Positions 16,313 through 25,652 of a stretch of DNA of 64,000 nt are shown piece after piece (the stretch's first letter is position 1; every line of letters starts with the position of its first letter). The stretch comes from DATLLN01 sp963797175. Lineage in GTDB: Bacteria; Actinomycetota; Thermoleophilia; Gaiellales; JAICJC01. A program made the position numbers and the translations under genes. Location of the stretch: NCBI GenBank assembly GCA_963797175.1, contig CAWCOL010000005.1:62001-126000 (forward strand), in the 5' to 3' direction. The notes under the pieces are model-generated. The model was not told where the DNA came from, ran no database searches, and saw only the letters and a program-made list of their open reading frames with translations.

Positions 16313-18079
16313 TTGAGCGTCGTTCGTCGTCTTGTCGTGCCCGTGCTCGCGTCCGCTGCGCTGCTCGCGCCTGCCACCGCCTCGGCGAACACGTGGCACG
16401 CGACCAACAACATGCCGTACTTCACCTGGGGCGCCGCCGGCGGCCTGGTCGGCGGCCAGTACATCCTCACCGGCGGCTTCGGGTTCGACACCAACCAGAC
16501 CTACGCCCCGCTGAAGAGTGCGTTCACGACGCCCAGCGGGCCGGGCATCGGCCACTGGACGCGGCGTACGGGACAGCCGTCGGCCCGAGGCGGGGCCGGC
16601 TATGCCGTGGACACCACGAACGACAACCTCTACGTGATGGGCGGTTCGAGCACGACCGGCGCCCCGGTGGTCGGGATGCTCCGCTGGCACGCCGGGACGT
16701 GGACGCCGATGGCGCCGATGCCGAACCCTCGTACCGACCTGGCGGCCGTCTGGGCTCCGACCGGCACGGCGGGCCAGGTGTTCGCGATCGGCGGCTACAC
16801 CAAGAGCGGCAGCAGCTTCCTGCCGACGCTGAACGTGCAGATCTACGACGTCCAGGCCAACACGTGGTCGGCGGGCCCGGCGCTGCCCTCGGCGATGGGC
16901 GGCGAGTCCGCCACGGTCGGCGCTGACGGCAAGATCTACGTCTTCGGAGGCTGGAACGGCACGCAGCTTCGCACCGCGTACGTGCTCGACCCGACCACCC
17001 TGCCCGGCGGCACCTGGACGCAGCTCGCCGACATGCCCTCGCCGCACGAGATCCCGGCGGCGGTGACCGGCAACGACGGCACGCTGTACGTCGTCGGCGG
17101 CTGGGACGGCGCCCGCGACCTGCGCCGCGTGGACGCCTACGACACGGCCACGGACACCTGGTCGTGCACGGCGCCGCTGACCAACGCCCGTTCGTGGCCG
17201 ATCGCCGTCAACGACGGGACGAACCTGACCGTGCTGGGCGGCGTGCGGGGTAACACGCTGCTGGCCAGCACCGAGTCGATCGCCTCCAGCCAGCTGCCGA
17301 CGGGCGACGTGACGGCGCCCGTGGTCTCCTCCGCGCCCACCGCGCACATCCCCACCGGCGGCACCGCCGCGACCAGCGGCATGCCGCTCGTCGTGCGCTG
17401 GACGGCGACCGACGCCGCAACGGACATCCTCGACCAGCACCTCGAACTGAGCTCGGACGTGGGCGCGTCATGGGCCGCGGTGACGGGCGTGTGGCCGAGC
17501 CTCCAGCCCGTGTTCTTCAACCTGGGCAACGTGCGCGACTGGCGGTTCCGCGCCACGCCGACCGACTGCGCCGGCAACGCCGCGTCGACCTCGACCGGCG
17601 GCGGGTTCTCGACCCGCGTCGGCGCGGAGACGGCGCTGCGGGTGGCCGGTCGGTGGACGACCTCGTCGAGCGCGACCTACCAGGGTGGCCACGACCGCTA
17701 CTCGACGCAGGCCGGCGCCCGGGCGCGGTTCGACTTCACCGGGCGCGAGATCACCCTGGTGGCGCCGAAGAGCGCGCTGCGTGGCGCCGCCCGGATCTCG
17801 ATCGACGGTAAGTTCGTCGCGAACGTGACCGAGTACTCGAAGACGCTGGTCTCGCGTGCGCTGCTCTGGCACCACGAGTTCACGCACTCCGGCACGCACT
17901 ACGTCACGGTGCAGGTGCTGGGCACCAAGGGCCGTCCCCGGTTCGACATTGACGGCTACTTCGTGATCGGCCCGCCGCTCGGCCTGGCCGGACGGCCGTC
18001 CTCATCGGCCCGCGTCGCCCGCGGCGCGACCGCCTCGGCCACGCGCGGAGGCCATCCCGCGCGCTCGCGGACGCCGTGA
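16313..18079 (+). CDS. Secreted kelch-propeller protein with C-terminal carbohydrate-binding-like module (copy 1)
   Basis: 588 residues. TTG 16313 was chosen for the GGGGAG site upstream and the clean signal peptide (SVVRRLVVPVLASAALLAP, ATASA cleavage). Residues about 25-340 form a kelch beta-propeller: repeated cores such as VFAIGGY, IYVFGGWN and LYVVGGWDG with Trp-containing blade ends. A middle Ig-like region (APVVSSAPTAHIP) contains two Cys. The C-terminal ~140 residues (YQGGHDRYSTQAGARARF, DFTGREI, DGYFVI) match a beta-sandwich module common in actinobacterial secreted proteins and often predicted to bind carbohydrate. Extracellular recognition or adhesion is inferred. It overlaps its paralogue as GTGA. 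Confidence 0.8.
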   Translation: MSVVRRLVVPVLASAALLAPATASANTWHATNNMPYFTWGAAGGLVGGQYILTGGFGFDTNQTYAPLKSAFTTPSGPGIGHWTRRTGQPSARGGAGYAVDTTNDNLYVMGGSSTTGAPVVGMLRWHAGTWTPMAPMPNPRTDLAAVWAPTGTAGQVFAIGGYTKSGSSFLPTLNVQIYDVQANTWSAGPALPSAMGGESATVGADGKIYVFGGWNGTQLRTAYVLDPTTLPGGTWTQLADMPSPHEIPAAVTGNDGTLYVVGGWDGARDLRRVDAYDTATDTWSCTAPLTNARSWPIAVNDGTNLTVLGGVRGNTLLASTESIASSQLPTGDVTAPVVSSAPTAHIPTGGTAATSGMPLVVRWTATDAATDILDQHLELSSDVGASWAAVTGVWPSLQPVFFNLGNVRDWRFRATPTDCAGNAASTSTGGGFSTRVGAETALRVAGRWTTSSSATYQGGHDRYSTQAGARARFDFTGREITLVAPKSALRGAARISIDGKFVANVTEYSKTLVSRALLWHHEFTHSGTHYVTVQVLGTKGRPRFDIDGYFVIGPPLGLAGRPSSSARVARGATASATRGGHPARSRTP

Positions 18080-19872
18080 CGGGGATGCCGAGCGCACGGA
18101 CGGCGCGGCGGGCGCTGCTCGCCGCGGCGCTGGTCGGCTGCGCCGTCGCGCCCGCCAGCGCGGCGGCCGCCAGCCGGTGGCACCAGGAGTCGCGGTTCCC
18201 CTACTCGGTGTGGGGCGCCGGGGCGGGGCATCTGAGCGGCTCGGGCGACGTGCTGGTCGCCGGCGGCTTCGGCTTCGACCTGAACCACGCCTACAAGCCG
18301 GTCAGCTCGACGTTCGTCGCCGCCGACCGGCCGGGGCTGCGCAGCTGGAGCCGGGCCAAGGGACTGCCCGCGCCGCGGGCCGGCGCCGGCACGGCCGAGG
18401 GGTCGGACGGCGACGTCTACATGATCGGCGGCACCGGCACGGGCAACGCCGTGCTGGCGTCGGTCGTGCGACACGGCCCGGACGCGGAGGGCGGCTGGGG
18501 GCGGTCGGTCGCGCCGCTGCTCTACCCGCGCACCGACCTGGCCGCCGTCGGCACCGCCGACGGCCGGATCTTCGCCATCGGCGGTTACGCGAAGCTGCCG
18601 GCCGGCTTCCTGCCGACGGTGACCGTGCAGGTCTACAGCATCGCCTCCAACACGTGGTCGCTGGGGCCGCCGCTGCCCTCGGCGCGCGGCGGGCTGGCGG
18701 CGACGCTGGGGGCGGATGGCAAGATCTACGCGTTCGGCGGCTGGAACGGCGTCCAGCGGCGCGAGACGTTCGTGCTCGATCCCGGCCACATGGGCGACGG
18801 CTGGACGCAGCTGGCCGACATGCCGGCGCCGCACGAGGTGCCGGCCGCGGTCACCGGGTCGGGCGGCGCGCTCTACGTGATCGGCGGCTGGGACGGACAG
18901 CACGACCTGAGCCGCGTCGAGGCCTACCACCCGGCGTCGGACACGTGGACGTGCACGGTGCCGCTCTCGACCGGCCGCTCGTGGCCGGCGGCCTTCGCCT
19001 CGTCGTGGGGGATGGAGACGCTGGGCGGTCTCAACGGCCGGACGCTCCAGCGCTCGTACGAGTTCATCCGCTGGGGCGAGCTGGCCACCGGCGACTCGGC
19101 CCCGCCGGTGGTGACATCGCCGCCGACGGCGCACATCCCTGCCGGCATCGCGGGGACGCTGGGCATGCCGATCAACGTCGTCTGGGGCGCGTCCGACGCG
19201 AAGACCGACATCCTCGCCGAGCACCTCCAGGTCAGCGTGGACGGCGGCACCACCTGGACGGCCGTCAGCGGCGGGTGGCCCGTGCTCGAGCCGTTCTACA
19301 TCCCGCACGTCGTCTCCCTGCCCAACGTCCGCTACCGAGTCGCGCCGACCGACTGCGGCGGCAACACGGCGGCGCCGGACACCGGCGCAGCGTTCTCGAC
19401 GCGGGTCGCCGGCGAGGCCTCGCTGCGCTACGCCGGTCGCTGGTCGCTGGGCACCTCCTCGACCTACCAGGGCGGCCACGACCGGTATGCGACTGCGGCC
19501 GGCGCGCGCGCCCGCTTCGACTTCACCGGCCGCGAGGTGGCCTGGCTGGCGCCGACGAGCAGCCTGCGCGGCGCGGCCCACGTCTTCATCGACGGCAAGC
19601 TCTCGGCCAACGTGTCGCTCTACTCGAAGGCGCTGGTCGGCCGGTCGATCGTGTGGCGGCACCAGTTCACGCGCGCCGGCACGCACTACGTCACCATCCA
19701 GGTGGTGGGCACGAAGGGCCACCCGCGCGTTGACGTGGACGGCTTCTTCGTGATCGACGCGCCGCGGTCGCTGCCGGGCGGAGCGACCAACGCTGAGCGG
19801 GCGGACGAGGCGTCGGCCTCGGTCGGGGGCGTCCCCGACCCGCGGCGCTCGTCCCGGGCAGCCACCCCGTAA
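18076..19872 (+). CDS. Secreted kelch-propeller protein with C-terminal carbohydrate-binding-like module (copy 2)
   Basis: 598 residues with the same architecture as the gene upstream: signal peptide (ARRALLAAALVGCAVAP, ASAAAA), kelch repeats (IFAIGGY, IYAFGGWNG, LYVIGGWDG), Ig-like segment (TSPPTAHIPAG) and C-terminal module (YQGGHDRYATAAGARARF, DGFFVID). The two proteins align over their whole length at high identity, so this is a tandem duplication. The GTG start overlaps the stop of copy 1. The C-terminal tail after the module is low-complexity and differs between copies. Confidence 0.8.
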   Translation: MTGMPSARTARRALLAAALVGCAVAPASAAAASRWHQESRFPYSVWGAGAGHLSGSGDVLVAGGFGFDLNHAYKPVSSTFVAADRPGLRSWSRAKGLPAPRAGAGTAEGSDGDVYMIGGTGTGNAVLASVVRHGPDAEGGWGRSVAPLLYPRTDLAAVGTADGRIFAIGGYAKLPAGFLPTVTVQVYSIASNTWSLGPPLPSARGGLAATLGADGKIYAFGGWNGVQRRETFVLDPGHMGDGWTQLADMPAPHEVPAAVTGSGGALYVIGGWDGQHDLSRVEAYHPASDTWTCTVPLSTGRSWPAAFASSWGMETLGGLNGRTLQRSYEFIRWGELATGDSAPPVVTSPPTAHIPAGIAGTLGMPINVVWGASDAKTDILAEHLQVSVDGGTTWTAVSGGWPVLEPFYIPHVVSLPNVRYRVAPTDCGGNTAAPDTGAAFSTRVAGEASLRYAGRWSLGTSSTYQGGHDRYATAAGARARFDFTGREVAWLAPTSSLRGAAHVFIDGKLSANVSLYSKALVGRSIVWRHQFTRAGTHYVTIQVVGTKGHPRVDVDGFFVIDAPRSLPGGATNAERADEASASVGGVPDPRRSSRAATP

Positions 19873-19879
19873 CCTCATC

Positions 19880-19885
19880 TAGATT
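19880..19885 (+). promoter_or_regulatory. -10 element of deoB (leaderless)
   Basis: TAGATT ends 6 nt before ATG 19892, placing the expected transcription start on or next to the A of the start codon. Confidence 0.6.
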
Positions 19886-19891
19886 GCGCGG

Positions 19892-21055
19892 ATGCCCCGC
19901 GCCTGCGTGATCGTGCTCGATGCCGTCGGCGTCGGCGACCTGCCGGACGCCGACCGGTTCGGTACGGCCGGGTCGAACACGCTGGGCCACGTGGCCGAGG
20001 CCGTCGGCGGGCTGGACGTGCCGGCGCTGCAGTCGCTCGGCCTGGGCAACGTCGTACCGCTGGCCGGCTGCCCGCCACGGCCGGGAGCGCCCGCGATCTG
20101 GGGCCGCCTGGCCGAGCGCAGCGCCGGGATGGACACCACCACCGGGCACTGGGAGATGATGGGCATCGAGCTCGAGGACCCCTTCCCGACCTATCCGGAC
20201 GGGTTCCCGGCGGACATCATCGAGCGCTTCGCCGAGCTGACAGGGCGCGGCGTGCTGGGCAACGTCGCCGCCTCGGGCACCGAGATCATCCAGCGGCTGG
20301 GGGAGGAGCACCAGCGCACCGGCAGCTGGATCGTCTACACCTCCGCCGACAGCGTCTTCCAGATCGCCGCGCACGAGCAGACCGTGCCGCTGGAGGAGCT
20401 GTACGCGGCCTGCCGGACGGCCCGGGAGCTGCTGAGCGGTGACCACGCGGTGGGCCGGGTGATCGCCCGCCCGTTCGAGGGCGCTCCCGGCGCGTACGTG
20501 CGGACGCCCCGGCGCCACGACTTCTCCCTCGACCCGCCCAGCCCGAACTACCTCGAGCGGCTCCAGGCGGCCGGGTCGCAGACCCACGGCGTCGGCAAGA
20601 TCGGCGACATCTTCGCCGGCCGCGGGCTGGACAGCTCGTCCCCCACCGAGTCGAACGTGCAAGGCGTCGCCCGCACGATCGAGCGGCTGCGCACGGCGCC
20701 CGACGGCTCGCTGGTGTTCACCAACCTGGTCGAGACGGACATGGTGTGGGGGCATCGGAACGATCCCCAGGGGTTTGCCGAGTGCCTGCGCGAGTTCGAC
20801 GAGGAGCTGCCGCAGCTGCTGGCGGCACTGCGGCACGGCGACATGCTGGTGCTGACCTCCGACCACGGCTGCGACCCGACCACGCCCTCGACCGACCACT
20901 CGCGCGAGCACGGCCTGCTGCTCGCTCTGATCGTCGGCCTGCCGTCGATGGGCCGCGAACACGAGGGCGGCACGTTCGCCGACGTCGGCGCCAGCGTCTT
21001 CCGCCATCTGACGCGCCGCGACGACCCCGACCTGCCGGGAACGGCCGTTGTCTGA
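19892..21055 (+). CDS. deoB: Phosphopentomutase
   Basis: Interconverts (deoxy)ribose 1- and 5-phosphates in nucleoside salvage. 387 residues of the alkaline-phosphatase superfamily. Motifs: VIVLDAVGVGDLPDA (metal Asp), GSNTLGH, MDTTTGHWEMMG (nucleophile Thr), TSADSVFQIAAHE, GVGKIGDIF, LVETDMVWGHRND, LTSDHGCDPTTPSTDHSREH (metal ligands). Leaderless start ATG 19892. It overlaps deoA by 8 nt; the pair feeds pentose from nucleosides into central metabolism. Confidence 0.95.
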   Translation: MPRACVIVLDAVGVGDLPDADRFGTAGSNTLGHVAEAVGGLDVPALQSLGLGNVVPLAGCPPRPGAPAIWGRLAERSAGMDTTTGHWEMMGIELEDPFPTYPDGFPADIIERFAELTGRGVLGNVAASGTEIIQRLGEEHQRTGSWIVYTSADSVFQIAAHEQTVPLEELYAACRTARELLSGDHAVGRVIARPFEGAPGAYVRTPRRHDFSLDPPSPNYLERLQAAGSQTHGVGKIGDIFAGRGLDSSSPTESNVQGVARTIERLRTAPDGSLVFTNLVETDMVWGHRNDPQGFAECLREFDEELPQLLAALRHGDMLVLTSDHGCDPTTPSTDHSREHGLLLALIVGLPSMGREHEGGTFADVGASVFRHLTRRDDPDLPGTAVV

Positions 21056-22244
21056 CCGCCGGGCGGTGCCCCTGATCGCCCGCAAGCGCGACGGCGGCGA
21101 GCTCGACCGCGACGAGCTGGGCTTCCTTCTGTCGGCGGCCGTCAGCGACGAGCAGCTGGCCGCGTTCCTGATGGCCGTCGTCTGGCGCGGCATGACCGAG
21201 CGCGAGACGGGCTGGCTGCTGGAGGCGATGGTCGCCTCGGGCGAGCGGCTGACCTGGCCGATGCCCGTCGCGGACAAGCACTCCACCGGCGGCGTGGGGG
21301 ACAAGGCGACGTTCGTCGTCGGTCCGCTGGTCGCGGCCTGCGGTGTGCCCTTCGCCAAGATGAGCGGCCGTGGCCTCGGCCACACCGGCGGCACCCTCGA
21401 CAAGCTGGAGTCGATCGCGGGCTACCGGACGACGCTGACGACCGCCGAGCTGCGCGACCAGGTCGCGCGCGTCGGGCTGGCCGTGTGCGGGCAGTCGCCG
21501 GAGCTGGCGCCGGCGGACGGGCGCATCTACGCGCTGCGCGACATGACGGCGACGGTGGACTGCCTGCCGCTGATCGCCACCAGCGTGATGGCCAAGAAGG
21601 TCGCGTCCGGCTGCGCCCGGCTGGTGCTCGACGTCAAGGCCGGGGAGGGGGCGTTCATGCCCGATCGCGAACGTGCGGGCGAGCTGGCCGCGCTGATGGA
21701 GCGGCTGGGCCGGACGCACGGGATCGAGGTGACCGCGCTGGTCTCGCCGATGGACGAGCCGCTCGGCTGGGCCGTGGGCAACGCCCTGGAGCTGGACGAG
21801 GCGGTCGCAACGCTGCGCGGCGACGGCCCGGACGACCTGACCGAGCTGTGCCTGGAGGCGGCGGCCATCCTGGTCGGCGATGCGGAGCGGGTGCGCCGGG
21901 TGCTCGCGTCGGGTGAGGGGCACGGCGCCTACGACGCCTGGATCCGCGCCCAGGGCGGTGACCCCTCGGCGCCGCTGCCCCGGGCCCCGGTGGTGGAGAC
22001 CACGGCGTCGCCGCGATCCGGGGTGGTGCGGCGCTGCCACGCGCTGCGCGTCGCCGAGCTGGCGCTCGAGCTGGGCGCCGGCCGTGCCGTCAAGGGCGGG
22101 CCGGTCGATCACGCGGTCGGCGTCGTCGTCCACCGCAAGGCGGGCGACGAGGTGGCCGCCGGCGAGCCGCTGGCCACGGTGCACGCGCGCTCGGCAGTGC
22201 CCGCCGAACGTGTCGTGGCGGTGCTTCAGCTTCGAGGGCGATGA
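21048..22244 (+). CDS. deoA: Thymidine/pyrimidine nucleoside phosphorylase
   Basis: Phosphorolysis of pyrimidine nucleosides to base plus (deoxy)ribose 1-phosphate, the substrate of DeoB. 398 residues. Markers: VWRGMTERETGWLLEAM, DKHSTGGVGDKATFVVGPL (the phosphorylase signature), KMSGRGLGHTGGTLDKLES, YALRDMTATVDCLPLIA, KKVASGCARLVLDVKAG. The TTG start lies inside the end of deoB. The C-terminal domain (HRKAGDEVAAGEPLATVHA) is complete. Confidence 0.93.
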   Translation: MSDRRAVPLIARKRDGGELDRDELGFLLSAAVSDEQLAAFLMAVVWRGMTERETGWLLEAMVASGERLTWPMPVADKHSTGGVGDKATFVVGPLVAACGVPFAKMSGRGLGHTGGTLDKLESIAGYRTTLTTAELRDQVARVGLAVCGQSPELAPADGRIYALRDMTATVDCLPLIATSVMAKKVASGCARLVLDVKAGEGAFMPDRERAGELAALMERLGRTHGIEVTALVSPMDEPLGWAVGNALELDEAVATLRGDGPDDLTELCLEAAAILVGDAERVRRVLASGEGHGAYDAWIRAQGGDPSAPLPRAPVVETTASPRSGVVRRCHALRVAELALELGAGRAVKGGPVDHAVGVVVHRKAGDEVAAGEPLATVHARSAVPAERVVAVLQLRGR

Positions 22245-23068
22245 TGCCTGAGCTGCCCGAGGTCGAGACGGTGCGGCGCGGGCTCCAGGCGGTGCTGCCC
22301 GGCCGCGAGATCGTCCGCGCCGAGATCCGCGACGGCCGGCTGACCGCGCCCGCCGACCCGGACGCGGTCGCACACGAGCTGATGGGCGCCGTCGTCGAGC
22401 GCGTCGGGCGCCGCGGCAAGTACCTGATCGTCCAGCTCGACGACGGCCGCGCGCTGGTCAGCCACCTGCGGATGACCGGCTGGTACCACCACGTTCCCGC
22501 GCCGGACGAGCGCCCGCACCTGCGCGCGCTGTTCGGGCTGGACGACGGTTCCTGGCTGCTCTACGCCGACCAGCGGCGGTTCGGGACGATGCGGCTGCTG
22601 GACGCGGGCGAACTGGAGGCGCACTGGGCGAAGCGCGTCGGCCCCGAGCCGCTCGACGGCACCTGGACGGCCGCCGCCCTGCGCGATGCGCTGCGCAGCC
22701 GCACGGCGCCGATCAAGGCGCTGCTGCTCGACCAGCGGGTCGTCGCCGGGGTGGGCAACATCTATGCGGACGAGGCGCTGTGGATCGCCCGCATCCATCC
22801 GCTGACGCAGGGCGGCCGGATCGGCCCGGCGCGCGCCGAGCGCCTGCACGCGGCCGTGATCGAGGTGCTCGAGCGGGGCATCGCGGCACAGGGCGCGAGC
22901 ATCGACACGTACCGCGGCGTGGACGGCGCCGCGGGGTCGATGCAGGAACGGTTCGCCGTGTACGATCGGGAGGGGGAGCCGTGCCCGCGCTGCGGCCGCC
23001 CGATCCGCAAGATCCGCGTCGCCCAGAGAGGAACCCACTACTGCCCGAACTGCACCCCACGGCCCTGA
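22244..23068 (+). CDS. mutM: Formamidopyrimidine-DNA glycosylase
   Basis: Excises 8-oxoguanine and formamidopyrimidines. 274 residues starting MPELPEVETVRRGL; the catalytic N-terminal Pro2 and Glu3 require ATG 22244 rather than the in-frame ATG 22241. Other motifs: GRRGKYLIVQLDDG (Lys), SHLRMTGWY, LLDQRVVAGVGNIYADEAL, and a C-terminal zinc finger CPRCGRPIRKIRVAQRG then CPNC. The start overlaps the deoA stop. Confidence 0.96.
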   Translation: MPELPEVETVRRGLQAVLPGREIVRAEIRDGRLTAPADPDAVAHELMGAVVERVGRRGKYLIVQLDDGRALVSHLRMTGWYHHVPAPDERPHLRALFGLDDGSWLLYADQRRFGTMRLLDAGELEAHWAKRVGPEPLDGTWTAAALRDALRSRTAPIKALLLDQRVVAGVGNIYADEALWIARIHPLTQGGRIGPARAERLHAAVIEVLERGIAAQGASIDTYRGVDGAAGSMQERFAVYDREGEPCPRCGRPIRKIRVAQRGTHYCPNCTPRP

Positions 23069-23511
23069 AGTTCCGTGACCGCGCGAGCGATGCGGGCCTC
23101 GACATCGAGGTGCGCGAGCTGAACGAGTCCACCCGCACCGCGGTCGAGGCGGCCGACGCGGTCGGCTGCGACCTGGGCCAGATCGTCAAGTCGGTGGTGC
23201 TGATGGACGGCGAGGACCCCGTGCTCTGCCTGTGCGCCGGCGACCGCCGGGTCGGGCTCGACCGGATCGGCGACGACGTGCGGATGGCCCGCGGCAGCCA
23301 GGTCAAGGAGCTGACCGGCTACGCCATCGGCGGCGTGCCGCCGCTGGGCCACGACCGGCCGCTGCGCACCGTCGTCGACCGCTCGCTGACCCGCTTCGAC
23401 ACCGTCTGGTGCGCGGCCGGGACACCCAACGCGCTGTTCGAGGCACGGCTCGACGAGCTGCTGACGGCCATCGGCGACGCCGAGGTCGGCGACGTCGCCG
23501 AGGACGCGTGA
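23041..23511 (+). CDS. YbaK/EbsC family aminoacyl-tRNA deacylase
   Basis: About 156 residues related to ProX/YbaK proteins that hydrolyse mischarged tRNA (Cys-tRNA-Pro or similar). Features: HPTALKFRDRAS, ESTRTAVEAADAVGC, IVKSVVLMDG (conserved Lys), GDRRVGLDRI, LTGYAIGGVPPLGH. The start is unusual: CTG 23041 gives (M)PELHPTALKF, matching family N-termini, and has AGAGAGGA with an 8-nt spacer. GTG 22981, after a GGGAGGGGGAG stretch, would add 20 residues. CTG 23065, overlapping the mutM stop as CTGA, would remove the conserved HPTA. Confidence 0.75.
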   Translation: MPELHPTALKFRDRASDAGLDIEVRELNESTRTAVEAADAVGCDLGQIVKSVVLMDGEDPVLCLCAGDRRVGLDRIGDDVRMARGSQVKELTGYAIGGVPPLGHDRPLRTVVDRSLTRFDTVWCAAGTPNALFEARLDELLTAIGDAEVGDVAEDA

Positions 23512-24053
23512 GCTACTGCGACTTCGCCGCGGGCGACCCGCTCCACGGCCCGTACCACGACACCGAGTACGGCTTCCCGGAGCGGGACGAGGCGCGGCTG
23601 TTCGAGCGGCTGATGCTCGAGATCAACCAGGCCGGGCTGTCGTGGGGGCTGATCCTGCGCAAGCGCGAGACGATGCGGGCTGGCCTACGGCGGGTTCGAT
23701 CCCGAGCCGCGTCGCCGCCTACGGTGAGGACGACCGTGCCCGCCTGCTGGCCGATCCCGGGATCATCCGCAACCGGCTCAAGGTCAACGCCGCGATCGTC
23801 GAACGCCGCCACCGTGATCGAGCTGCGCGACAGCCATGGCGGCTTCGCCGGGTGGCTGGACGCGCACCACCCGCTGCCGCGCGAGGATTGGGTCAAGCTG
23901 TTCAAGCGCACGTTCCGGTTCACCGGCGGCGAGATCACCAACGAGTTCCTGGTCTCTACCGGCTACCTGCCCGGCGCCCACGCCCCCGGCTGCCCGGTCG
24001 GCGAGCGGATCGCGGCGCTGCGGCCGCCACCGCCCTGGGCCGATGGGGCGTAG
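23508..24053 (+). CDS. tag: DNA-3-methyladenine glycosylase I (three frameshifts)
   Basis: Removes 3-methyladenine from DNA. Frame 1 segment: (M)SYCDFAAGDPLHGPYHDTEYG, LFERLMLEINQAGLSWGLIL. After three +1 shifts at about 23680, 23702 and 23803 the frame returns to the original, so the C-terminus (HPLPREDWVKLFKRTFRFTGG, VSTGYLPGAHAPGC) is in the frame of the start. Middle segments YGGFDP, SRVAAYGEDDRARLLADPGI and IRNRLKVNAAIVE lie in the other frames. Corrected length is about 180 residues, normal for Tag. GTG 23508 overlaps the ybaK stop (GTGA). Sequencing error is more likely than decay because all parts are conserved. Confidence 0.85.
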   Translation: MSYCDFAAGDPLHGPYHDTEYGFPERDEARLFERLMLEINQAGLSWGLILRKRETMRAGLRRVRSRAASPPTVRTTVPACWPIPGSSATGSRSTPRSSNAATVIELRDSHGGFAGWLDAHHPLPREDWVKLFKRTFRFTGGEITNEFLVSTGYLPGAHAPGCPVGERIAALRPPPPWADGA

Positions 24054-24777
24054 CTACAAGACCGAGGGCGTCGTCCTGCGGTCGATCCGCTACGCGGAGG
24101 CCGATCGGGTGCTGCACCTCTACACCGCCGAGCGGGGCCGGGTGAACGCGATCGCCAAGGGCGTGCGCAAGACCGCCTCGCGGTTCGGTGCGCGGCTGGA
24201 GCCGCTCACCCACGCCGCGCTGATGCTGCACGAGGGCCGAGGCGAGCTGCACACCGTCTCCGGCGTGGACATCGTGCACGCGCACGCCGACGTGCGGGCC
24301 GATCCGCACCGGCTCGCGGTCGGCCTGATCGGGGCGGAGGCCGTCCTGCGCCTGTTCGTCGAGCCGGAGCCGAACGCACGGGCGTTCGCCGGCCTGGCGC
24401 GGTTCCTCGACGTGCTGGACGGCTGGCAGGGTGAGGGCGACGCGGCGCTCGACCCGCTGGGGCTGGCCTTCCAGCTCAAGCTGCTGGCCGTGGCCGGCTA
24501 CCTGCCGCACCTCGACTCGTGCGCCTCCTGCGGCTCGCCCGAGCCGCCGGCCGGCTACTCGGCCTCGGCCGGCGGCGCGGTGTGCGACGCCTGCCTGGGG
24601 CGGTCGGGCGGGTTCCGCCTGGCCGAGGGCACGGCGGCCGCGGTCGAGGGGCTGCTGGACGCGCCGCTGGGCGCCGCGGCGGTGGACGGCCGGGCCGCAC
24701 GGGAGGCACTGCGCATCGTCGAGGCGACGTACGAGGAGCACGGCGGCTTCCGGCTGCGGACGCTGCGGGCCCGCTGA
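24043..24777 (+). CDS. recO: Recombination mediator RecO
   Basis: 244 residues; N-terminal OB fold (YKTEGVVLRSIRYAEADRVL, GRVNAIAKGVRKTASRFGARLE in pieces), helical domain, and a zinc site formed by CASCG and CDACL. RecO loads RecA with RecF and RecR. ATG 24043 overlaps the end of tag by 11 nt. The stop TGA is followed at once by the glyQ -10 element. Confidence 0.92.
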   Translation: MGRSYKTEGVVLRSIRYAEADRVLHLYTAERGRVNAIAKGVRKTASRFGARLEPLTHAALMLHEGRGELHTVSGVDIVHAHADVRADPHRLAVGLIGAEAVLRLFVEPEPNARAFAGLARFLDVLDGWQGEGDAALDPLGLAFQLKLLAVAGYLPHLDSCASCGSPEPPAGYSASAGGAVCDACLGRSGGFRLAEGTAAAVEGLLDAPLGAAAVDGRAAREALRIVEATYEEHGGFRLRTLRAR

Positions 24778-24783
24778 TAGCCT
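24778..24783 (+). promoter_or_regulatory. -10 element of glyQS (leaderless)
   Basis: TAGCCT begins one base after the recO stop codon starts and ends 8 nt before GTG 24792. No Shine-Dalgarno or T-box leader can fit in that space. Confidence 0.55.
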
Positions 24784-24791
24784 GCCGCCTC

Positions 24792-25644
<853 letters not shown>

Positions 25645-25652
<8 letters not shown>

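Noticed and set aside
23508..24053. Programmed frameshifting in tag
   Set aside because: Three separate +1 shifts without slippery motifs, in a gene that is never frameshifted elsewhere; assembly error is simpler.
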